A stretch of 22,197 nt of DNA, from the NCBI GenBank assembly GCA_965218865.1, contig CBDCME010000066.1:1-22197 (forward strand), given 5' to 3'. The notes under the pieces were generated by a model, which saw only the letters and a program-made list of their open reading frames with translations, was not told where the DNA came from and did not search any database. Position 1 is the first letter of the stretch; each line of letters starts with the position of its first letter. The position numbers and the translations under genes are program-made. Source of the stretch: CBDCME01 sp965218865. Its GTDB lineage: Bacteria > Pseudomonadota > Alphaproteobacteria > JAAXGF01. Below, one piece after another: positions 16,358-22,197 of this stretch.

Positions 16358-18437
16358 CAGGGCTAGTTTTTTGTCCGCCCAGTGATCAGGGTGAGGTGAT
16401 CGCGGCGCTGGCCATTTCATTCTCGGTGTGGCAGTGTGCCGGTCATGGCGACGCTGCCGGTCTCGGATTCGTCCATTGATTTGCGCGCGGTCACGGTGCG
16501 TCCGACCTGGGGCGCGCAGGAGCACCGGCGCTGGGACCGGTTGGTGGAGCAGCACCACTACCTGGCGTTCCACGGCGTCATCGGCAAGGGCCTGCGCCAT
16601 GTCGCGGTGCATGGCGAGACCTGGCTCGCACTGATCGGCTGGCAGCCCGGCGCGTTCAAGCTGGGCGCGCGTGATCGCTGGATCGGGTGGTCGGCCGAGC
16701 AGCAGTTCCGGCGTCTGCATCTGATCGCCAACAACTCGCGCTTCGTCATTCTGACGCCTGGCCGAGTGCCGAACCTGGCCTCCCGTGTGCTGGGGCTGAG
16801 CCTGCGGCGGCTGTCTGAGGACATCCAGGCGGTGCACGGATATCCGGCTCTTCTGGCGGAGACGTTCGTGGACGTCTCGCGATTTGCCGGCACCTGCTAC
16901 CGCGCGTCGAACTGGCGCTCTCTGGGGCTGACGCGGGGCTTTGCCCGTGAGCCCGGAGGGGCAGCGCGCTGGCGCCACCACGGTCAGCCCAAGGAGGTCT
17001 TCGTGTTCGGACTGACAGACGGCGCCCCCGAGGCGCTGAGCCGTACCGGGATGCCGGCACACTGGAACGCCGAGCAGCACACCGAGCCGATGGCCGCGCC
17101 CCGGCTGCGCAGCCTGTTCGAGTGTCTGGGTGAGGTGCCCGAGTACCGCCATGCCCGGGGCAAGCGCTATGCGCTCAACACCATTCTGGTGATCGCCGTC
17201 GCCGCCCGGCTTGCCGGATACCGGGGGGTGAACGCGTTCGCCCAGTTCGCCGCCCTGCTCTCCCAGGAGCAGCTCGAGGCGGTGGGTGCGTTCTGGAGCC
17301 CTTCCAAACAGCGCTACACCCCGCCCGCGATCACCACCTTCCACAAGACCCTCACCGCCCTGCCGCCAGAGACCCTGGACAACGCGATTAGCCAGTGGAC
17401 CGGCCAGCATGGCAGCGCGCACGCGCCGGTCGCCATGGACGGAAAGGATCTGCGCGGCGCCTCGAAGCAGACCGAAGACGGGCGCAGGATGATGGTGGCG
17501 GCGGTCGAGCACGACACCGGCGTGGTCCTCGGGCAGGTCGAGGTCGACCGCAAGAGCAACGAAATCCCGGCCGTGCGCGAACTCTCCAGCGGCCTCGACC
17601 TCACAGGCCGGATCGTCACCATGGACGCGATGCACGCTCAGCACGAGACCGCGCGCTGCCTGCTCGGGCGTCGCGCCGACTACGTGATGAGCGCGGTCAA
17701 GGACAACCAGGAGATGATCTTCGAAGACCTCAAGGCGATCGACTTCAGCGATGCGCTCTGGCACGAAACCGTCGACAAGGGCCATGGCCGCATCGAGCGC
17801 CGACGCTGCGCCGTCGTCGACCTCTCCGCTGCCGAGTGGGACGGCTACGCCAACCTCCACGGGCGACGCCAGGCCATGCGCATCGAGCGCGAACGCGAGA
17901 TCCTCAAGACCGGCAAGCGCAGCATCGAGGTGACCTGGAGCCTCACCTCGCTCGGCGCAGAGCGCGCCGGACCCGAGGAGTTGCTCGAACTGGTGCGCAA
18001 CCACTGGCATATCGAGAACCGCCTGCACTACGTGCGCGACTTCACCTACGACGAAGACCGATGCCGGGCCTACGTGCGTCACCTGCCCAGAAATCTCGCC
18101 TGCTTGACCAACGCGGCCATCGCCATCGTGCGCTGCGACGGACGCTTCCGTTATCTGCCCGAGGCCAACCGGCACTATGCCGCCCGGGCGCAGGAGGCCC
18201 TCGACGCGATCATGACCGCGCCCATCGCCTGAGACAGCACGCCTCTCCCCCGGACCGGGACGTGCCGCCGAGCGGCGCGGGCGGACCGGTGTGCCTGTCG
18301 AATCCGAAAACGCCGTCCGGTGGCTTCGAGCAGTCCCCATGACGTCGTCGAGGCAAGCTCGGGGCTCCCCGAACCCCGTGCACCGAGCACGATCCCACTC
18401 ATCCCGAACCCTCAACCGCGACTAAAAATTGTTCCTG
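16358..18437 (+). mobile_element. ISAs1-family insertion sequence, about 2080 bp
   Basis: The left end reads CAGGGCTAGTTTTTTGTC and the right end, on the minus strand, reads CAGGAACAATTTTTAGTC: imperfect inverted repeats with a shared CAGG start and a T-rich core ending in GTC. An 11-base direct repeat flanks both ends. The element is longer than a simple ISAs1 element because its transposase has an added N-terminal DruA/DUF4338 domain. Confidence 0.82.
16436..18232 (+). CDS. ISAs1-family transposase fused to an N-terminal DruA/DUF4338 domain
   Basis: The protein has up to 598 residues; an ATG at 16445 is a close alternative start. Residues about 25-195 match the DUF4338 (DruA) family: LVEQHHYLAFHGVIGKGLRH, LIGWQPGAFKLGARDRWIGWS, HLIANNSRFVIL, NLASRVLGLSLRRL, ETFVDVSRFAGTCYRASNW. 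DruA is known as a component of Druantia anti-phage systems. From about 220 a normal ISAs1 transposase follows: SLFECLGEVPEYRHARGKRY, then catalytic Asp in VAMDGKDLRGA, Asp in VTMDAMHAQ, and Glu in WHIENRLHYVRDFTYDED. The frame is intact, so the element is probably mobile. The DruA part may help DNA binding or target choice; that is inference. Confidence 0.93.
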   Translation: MPVMATLPVSDSSIDLRAVTVRPTWGAQEHRRWDRLVEQHHYLAFHGVIGKGLRHVAVHGETWLALIGWQPGAFKLGARDRWIGWSAEQQFRRLHLIANNSRFVILTPGRVPNLASRVLGLSLRRLSEDIQAVHGYPALLAETFVDVSRFAGTCYRASNWRSLGLTRGFAREPGGAARWRHHGQPKEVFVFGLTDGAPEALSRTGMPAHWNAEQHTEPMAAPRLRSLFECLGEVPEYRHARGKRYALNTILVIAVAARLAGYRGVNAFAQFAALLSQEQLEAVGAFWSPSKQRYTPPAITTFHKTLTALPPETLDNAISQWTGQHGSAHAPVAMDGKDLRGASKQTEDGRRMMVAAVEHDTGVVLGQVEVDRKSNEIPAVRELSSGLDLTGRIVTMDAMHAQHETARCLLGRRADYVMSAVKDNQEMIFEDLKAIDFSDALWHETVDKGHGRIERRRCAVVDLSAAEWDGYANLHGRRQAMRIEREREILKTGKRSIEVTWSLTSLGAERAGPEELLELVRNHWHIENRLHYVRDFTYDEDRCRAYVRHLPRNLACLTNAAIAIVRCDGRFRYLPEANRHYAARAQEALDAIMTAPIA

Positions 18438-18448
18438 CAGTGTTGATC
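18438..18448. repeat. target-site duplication of ISAs1-family element, right copy
   Basis: Exact second copy of CAGTGTTGATC (16347-16357). Only 47 bases separate it from the IS630-family element. Confidence 0.8.
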
Positions 18449-18508
18449 ATGGTTGCTTTAACCGAATGTTCGCGTTGCCGCCGAACGGGCACTTAATACC
18501 AACCGCCC

Positions 18509-19114
18509 TTAACATTGACTTGTGCGAGCCCACGCTCTGAGGCCGATGGACATGATCTTCCAAGGTTGGTCGGTCAGGTTGTTCCAGGCTTGGCAAGAGG
18601 CCTCGACGATGGCTTCATAGGAGTCGAAGACACGATTGGAGAGCCAGTTCTGGCGGAGGTATTGCCAGACATTTTCGGCGGGATTGAGCTCCGGGGACTT
18701 GGGTGGCAAAGGCACGAGGGAGATGTTCTCCGGGATGCCGAGTTTGGCAGTGGTGTGCCATGCGGCTTGGTCGAGCAGCACGACGGCATGGGCGTTTGGG
18801 GCAACGGCCCGGCTGATTTCCTCGAGATGCAGGTCCATGGCTTCAGTATTGGCGCGCGGCATGACCAGCGCCGCGCCCTCACCGCGCTCGGGGCAGATGG
18901 CGCCGAAGAGATACGCCGAAGAGGTCCGTAGGTCCTTGACCTGGCGCGGGCGCGATCCCTTTGGGGCCCACTGGCGCACCAGGCTGTTCTTCTGGCCGAC
19001 GCGCATTTCATCTTGAAACCAAACCTCGATGGGCGTGTCCGGTGGCTGTGCCGCTACGATTTTCGCCAAGTGTTCGGGAAAACTTTTTTTTAAATTCCTC
19101 CTGTGCCCGCGCAT
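18509..19114 (-). CDS. IS630-family transposase, catalytic part (orfB)
   Basis: This frame holds the DDE domain: VWFQDEMRVGQ (first Asp), VVLLDQAAWHT (second Asp) and PELNPAENVWQYLRQNWL (Glu). It ends WARTSQC. True translation most likely enters from the upstream frame at the A8 tract (T8 at 19084-19091 on the plus strand) rather than from the ATG at 19114. The fused product would be about 354 residues, normal for IS630 transposases. No other damage is seen. Confidence 0.88.
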   Translation of the reverse strand: MRGHRRNLKKSFPEHLAKIVAAQPPDTPIEVWFQDEMRVGQKNSLVRQWAPKGSRPRQVKDLRTSSAYLFGAICPERGEGAALVMPRANTEAMDLHLEEISRAVAPNAHAVVLLDQAAWHTTAKLGIPENISLVPLPPKSPELNPAENVWQYLRQNWLSNRVFDSYEAIVEASCQAWNNLTDQPWKIMSIGLRAWARTSQC

Positions 19115-19574
19115 CCTGGCCGACGTGGCGCGGGCGCGCGGAAATATGCGAGAACCCGAGCGCGGCCAGCAGCTTGCCGACGCTCCGCTCGTGATAGTCC
19201 ACGCCGAAGCGCGTTCGGATCAGTTGCTTGAGATCGATGCAGCGCCAGCGCACGACCCCATCCCGTTCGGGATCGGGACCGGCCTCGATAGCCCGCGAAA
19301 GCGCCGCCATTTGCGACGGCGTCAACCGACGCAACGCCCCGTTCGGCTTGCGGTCGATCAGACCGGCCGGACCTCCCGCGTTGAACCGGTGAACCCAGTC
19401 CCGCAACGTCTGCCGATCCATGCCGCCAATACCCGCCGCGCACGCTCGATCCATCCCATCGTAGATGGCCGCCATCGACAAAAGCCGTCGCGCCTGGTTC
19501 CCATCATCGCTCCGTGCCGCAAGAACACGGACTCTTTCAGCATCAAAGTCGTTTCGCAAAGGAATCGTTGGCAT
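19008..19574 (-). CDS. IS630-family transposase, DNA-binding part (orfA)
   Basis: It starts with ATG at 19574, with GGGAG upstream at suitable spacing. The product has paired helix-turn-helix segments: ARRLLSMAAIYDGMDRACAA, MDRQTLRDWVHRFNAGGPAGL and later IDLKQLIRTRFGVDYHERSVGKLLAALGFSHI. At RAQEEFKKK the frame reaches an A8 tract; with seven A the sequence would continue directly as FKKSFPEHLAKI into the catalytic frame. Slippage at this tract would make the full transposase. Unslipped translation stops at 19008 and gives a DNA-binding-only protein that could act as a regulator. Confidence 0.85.
   Translation of the reverse strand: MPTIPLRNDFDAERVRVLAARSDDGNQARRLLSMAAIYDGMDRACAAGIGGMDRQTLRDWVHRFNAGGPAGLIDRKPNGALRRLTPSQMAALSRAIEAGPDPERDGVVRWRCIDLKQLIRTRFGVDYHERSVGKLLAALGFSHISARPRHVGQDARAQEEFKKKFSRTLGENRSGTATGHAHRGLVSR
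19084..19091 (-). promoter_or_regulatory. A8 slippage tract joining the IS630 frames
   Basis: Eight consecutive A on the coding (minus) strand lie exactly where homology crosses from orfA to orfB. Loss of one A in the RNA, or ribosomal slippage, restores a continuous transposase. Confidence 0.6.
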
Positions 19575-19665
19575 TGAACACACTCCCTTGTTGCCAACAA
19601 CCTTGAATCACACAAAACCTAGCGTGTAAACCTTTGCGCGAGTCAAACTCTGGGGCGGTTGGTAT

Positions 19666-20058
19666 TAATCAGGCGCTGCGGCGCGGGTTGGCACTGGCGG
19701 AATCTGAATCGCGAAGTTTTTCCCGAGCCGATTTGCTAACCGCCGTCATCGAAGGTGCTCTTCTACGTGTACGGCCCATCCTGATGACGGTTTCCGCGAT
19801 CGTCGCCGTTGCGATCGCTCGAAGTGGGACCGGTTCGGAAGTCGATGCGGTGGATCGCCGCGCCCATCGTGGGCGGTACTGGTCAGTACCACCGTCCTGA
19901 CCTTGATCGTGATCCCGGCAATTTTTCTGCTATGGAAACGAAGGAGCCTCACGGATCATTCCGCGCGCATCATATCCGCGCGCTTAACCTTGGTGTGGCA
20001 GTACCACGAAATGTCCCTTCCGGGTCGAAATTCGCCTTCGTGGGACCGAAAGATTTAG
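19666..20058 (+). pseudogene. remnant of a heavy-metal RND efflux pump (CusA/CzcA type), C-terminal end
   Basis: Right after the IS630-family element the plus strand encodes NQALRRGLALAESE, then FSRADLLTAVIEGALLRVRPILMTVSAIVA, the conserved transmembrane region of CusA/CzcA pumps. The sequence then shifts frame twice: SGTGSEV, then MRWIAAPIVGG in a second frame, then VSTTVLTLIVIPAIFLLWKRRSL in a third, ending at 20056-20058. Joined across the IS630-family element, the frame continues upstream a short way (ERALNQALRRG). Over 900 residues of a normal pump of about 1040 are missing. The gene is dead, and it shows that the TolC-like gene at 15033 once belonged to a metal-efflux operon. Confidence 0.82.
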
Positions 20059-20345
20059 GATGGCTTCCTCCTGGGTAACAGCGGAGTCGCAGTTGGCTCA
20101 AACCTTTGTTGTCGGGCCGCGTCGCGGATGAACCTTCTGGCGGGTTTCCGTCGGAATGCCGGTGGCCGTATTCATGGAATGCGCACCGCAACGTGAGGCC
20201 ACAATGTGCACCCCCAGAAGCATCGCGAGCGTCAGCGAGGTTTGCCGGAATCGGTCCCCCTTTGGACGATGTGTGGGCCAAGATGAAACCCTGAAGGGAT
20301 TTTTATAGCCCTGATACGTATATTCCCTATATAGTCGTCCGTGAA
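20059..20345. other. gap without supported gene
   Basis: Between the RND remnant and the IS5-family element I see only short frames without recognisable motifs. A minus-strand stretch near 20130-20260 encodes a hydrophobic segment (SLTLAMLLGVHIVAS) that could be a worn signal peptide, but no full gene can be assembled. Confidence 0.4.
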
Positions 20346-21755
20346 GAACCCTGATTTCAAGCTGAAGCGGCGATTGGGTTTGCGGTGGGGTGCGAGATGT
20401 CGCTGAGGAGCGCGGCCAGGATTTGGACAAACAAACGCCTCAGCCATTTGAGGACAAGGCGGTAGTTGTAGCCGGCGCCGGCGAGGATGGCGTTGATCTT
20501 GTCGCCGTCGCGGCCTTTGAGGAAGTTGCGCCCCAGCCTGCCATCGCTCTTGAGATGTCCGATCACGGCCTCGACGGCGGAGCGCCGCCTGAGCTCCTTC
20601 TTGATCGTCGGCGTGATGCCGCGTTTCTGGCCTGATCTAAAGACGCGGTGTTTGTTGGGGTAATCGTGGCCCTGGTATCCCTTGTCGACATAGATGCGCT
20701 CGGCCGATATCCCCGTCCAGCGTTCCATCTCTTCGATCACCTGCCTCAAGGTGTGGCCATCATAGGGATTGCCGTGGAAGGCCTTGACGTGGGCGACGAA
20801 CTGGCCGCCGGGGGGGCGGGAATTGGTCGCCGCCACGGAGACCTTGCAGCCGAACTCGTACGGCTTGTGCGCCTTCCCTTTGCCGATGCATTCGACCTCG
20901 GGCGCGTGGAGCGAATAGACCTTGGGCAAGGGGTCGCGCCGCTTCTGGGTCGACACCCGCTCGGCCAGCCACAAGGGGCGGCGGAAGGTATCCCGTAGGC
21001 TCTCCTCCTGGGCCGTCTTGCGGCGGATGTCGCGGACGGTGCGCCCGAGATAGGTCTTGAGCTTGCGCAGGGCCTTGTTGGCCCGCTTGTGCTGTTTGGC
21101 ATGGCGGTAGCGGCCTTGCATGATCAACGCCCTCTTGCCCAGGCGGGTATAGGACTGACGCAGGGCAATGCCGTGCTCCCGTGCCAGTCGCACCAGCCGC
21201 TCGCGGGCTCGTTGCATCAGTTTGGCGTCGGTCGGAAAGGCAATCGCCTTCTCTTGTACGGTGGTGTCCACCGTCACCCGCTCGAGGTCCTTCTCCCGCA
21301 GCGCCCCCACCCGGTGGGCCACGGCCAGGCTCTCCTGGAATACCTTCTCCAAACCTTCCGGCCCGATCCGGTCCCGCCACCGGGTCATCGACGAGCGCTC
21401 CATGGGCAGCTCATGCTGAAAGTACTCTTCGCCGCAGAAGCACTGGAAGTATGGGTCGTAGACCCAGCGCTCGCAGACCTCCTCATCCGAGAGATCGAAC
21501 ATATGCTTGAGGATGTGCAGCCCAACCATCAACCGCGTCGGGACCCCCGGCCGACCCTCCTCCGAATACAAGGCTTCATAGGTCTCGTCGAAGAAAGTCC
21601 ACGCGATCCGGCCCCCCAACACCACCAACTCGTGGCGCAGGTTGATGATGTTTTCGAACCGCGAGCGGAACAGGTCCTCTATTCCCGATGACACCTTGCG
21701 CGATGGCTTCATCACAGTTCTCCAATCCCAATCGACGGGAGCAGAGAATCACGTT
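20346..21755 (-). mobile_element. IS5-family insertion sequence (ends tentative)
   Basis: The element is defined by its intact transposase gene. Possible inverted ends are GAACCCTGATTTCAAGCT near 20346 and, on the minus strand, GAACGTGATTCTCTGCT near 21755, which share GAAC, TGATT and GCT. The match is weak and no target duplication was found, so the boundaries are uncertain. Confidence 0.5.
20357..21712 (-). CDS. IS5-family transposase
   Basis: This 451-residue protein starts from ATG at 21712 with GGAG seven bases upstream. The N-terminal DUF772-like region is clear: GVPTRLMVGLHILKHMFDLSDEEVCERWVYDPYFQCFCGEEYFQ and SSMTRWRDRIG. The DDE residues are Asp in RVTVDTTVQEKAI, Asp in IYVDKGYQGHDY and Glu in SAVEAVIGHLKSDGRLGRNFL, the last being the Y/R-type C-terminal signature of IS5-like enzymes. 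A basic insert (about 190-260) separates the first two. The frame is intact, so the enzyme may be active. It lies 300 bases after the RND pump remnant, opposite in strand. Confidence 0.93.
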   Translation of the reverse strand: MKPSRKVSSGIEDLFRSRFENIINLRHELVVLGGRIAWTFFDETYEALYSEEGRPGVPTRLMVGLHILKHMFDLSDEEVCERWVYDPYFQCFCGEEYFQHELPMERSSMTRWRDRIGPEGLEKVFQESLAVAHRVGALREKDLERVTVDTTVQEKAIAFPTDAKLMQRARERLVRLAREHGIALRQSYTRLGKRALIMQGRYRHAKQHKRANKALRKLKTYLGRTVRDIRRKTAQEESLRDTFRRPLWLAERVSTQKRRDPLPKVYSLHAPEVECIGKGKAHKPYEFGCKVSVAATNSRPPGGQFVAHVKAFHGNPYDGHTLRQVIEEMERWTGISAERIYVDKGYQGHDYPNKHRVFRSGQKRGITPTIKKELRRRSAVEAVIGHLKSDGRLGRNFLKGRDGDKINAILAGAGYNYRLVLKWLRRLFVQILAALLSDISHPTANPIAASA

Positions 21756-21758
21756 CCG

Positions 21759-22197
21759 CAACGGAAGGGAATCCCCAAAATCAATTATTTCAAATCACAA
21801 GCTTTTCAGGCCCAAAACCCGTTTTCTTGCAAATCCGATTACTTCGCCAAACCGAAAGAGCTACCAACATCAGCCGCTTACGCGTTCTTCACGTAGTATT
21901 TCTTCGTGTGCACTTTACCCTCGCCCTTGGCGGGAGGATTATTTTTTATTCCGGGGGACAGTGGATTCCCACCGGGCGGAATATCCGTTGGGGTTTTTGG
22001 GCACCAGAATGGGCACCGGACGGGGTCGTATGAAGCCGTATAGAGGCGGATAGAGCCTTAACGTGGTTCAAAAATGCCGGAAAACCGGGACAGTTTCGGA
22101 CAAAAGGCGCCGGAACCGGATTGGTTCCAGCGCTTTCGAACCCCGTCACCAATAAATTTCTTGTAATCGGGGCGACCCGAAGGGCGAATCGGTGGTT
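21759..22197. other. right-edge stretch without supported gene
   Basis: The sequence is AT-richer than the pdh region and holds only short frames without motifs or good ribosome sites. A GCCGGAAAACCGGGACA motif near 22076-22092 resembles one at 11389-11405. No tRNA, terminator or integrase is recognised. Confidence 0.4.

Larger units (their letters stand above)
18496..19665 (-). mobile_element. IS630-family insertion sequence, about 1170 bp
   Basis: Both ends carry the same inverted sequence: TTAATACCAACCGCCC at 18493-18508 and its reverse complement at 19653-19668. Partial matches continue inward (TTGACT with G-GCG). IS630/Tc1-type elements insert at TA and duplicate it; TA at 18494-18495 and at 19666-19667 fit this. 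The exact boundary could shift by a base or two because the ends are AT-rich and palindromic. Confidence 0.82.

Noticed and set aside
16319..18415. Long minus-strand frame of 698 codons
   Set aside because: It is the antisense shadow of the DruA-ISAs1 transposase, which has clear motifs on the plus strand.
20098..20430. 110-codon minus-strand frame between the RND remnant and the IS5-family element
   Set aside because: It runs into the transposase gene from its own out-of-frame sequence and shows only a short hydrophobic stretch, with no complete family match.
21946..22152. 68-codon minus-strand frame near the right edge
   Set aside because: No ribosome site, motif or family was recognised; it looks like chance in a non-coding stretch.
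22120..22160. GGTTCGAAAG stretch resembling a tRNA T-loop or attachment site
   Set aside because: No cloverleaf can be formed on either strand and no integrase is nearby in the window.

Overview
The window looks like a chromosomal segment of a GC-rich alphaproteobacterium, possibly Rhodospirillales-like. The main evidence is the run pdhA, pdhB, pdhC, lpd, lipA and a RatA/COQ10-type gene, with a lipoyl domain fused to the N-terminus of the E1-beta subunit. That fusion and gene order are typical of Alphaproteobacteria. The genus is an inference; there is no rRNA or marker gene here to fix it.

Left part (1-4370, all on the minus strand): a Sel1-repeat secreted protein, a membrane-anchored class III nucleotide cyclase, a second Sel1-repeat protein, and a TIR-WD40 protein that runs off the left edge. 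The cyclase is split by a complete IS256-family element (1625-3086) with an 8-bp target duplication. Removing the element and one copy of the duplication restores one open frame. The cyclase and the TIR protein, a candidate NADase, recall a cyclic-nucleotide signalling or defence module, but that link is only an inference.

Core part (4549-11365): a tRNA-Pro(CGG) gene on the minus strand, then on the plus strand a complete pyruvate dehydrogenase complex (E1-alpha, lipoyl-E1-beta, E2, E3), followed by lipoyl synthase and a START-like RatA/COQ10 protein. This is an intact housekeeping operon: lipoyl synthase makes the cofactor carried by E1-beta and E2, and E3 re-oxidises it. Promoter-like sequences precede both the tRNA and pdhA.

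Right part (11366-22197) is an eroded accessory region. It holds a GC-poor secreted protein of unknown function; a frameshifted YeeE/YedE sulfur transporter; a large imperfect hairpin; a TetR regulator divergent from a truncated SDR gene, with palindromic operator-like sites between them; and a ruined heavy-metal RND efflux operon. That operon consists of a TolC-like gene with a one-base frameshift, a stub of the next gene, and the degraded 3' end of a CusA/CzcA-type pump. Three insertion sequences lie in or beside it: an ISAs1-family element whose transposase carries an N-terminal DruA/DUF4338 domain, an IS630-family element with an A8 slippage tract, and an IS5-family element. The last about 440 bases hold no gene I can support.

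The most interesting points are the TIR-WD40/cyclase/Sel1 cluster, the DruA-ISAs1 fusion, and the clean reconstruction of the interrupted genes.
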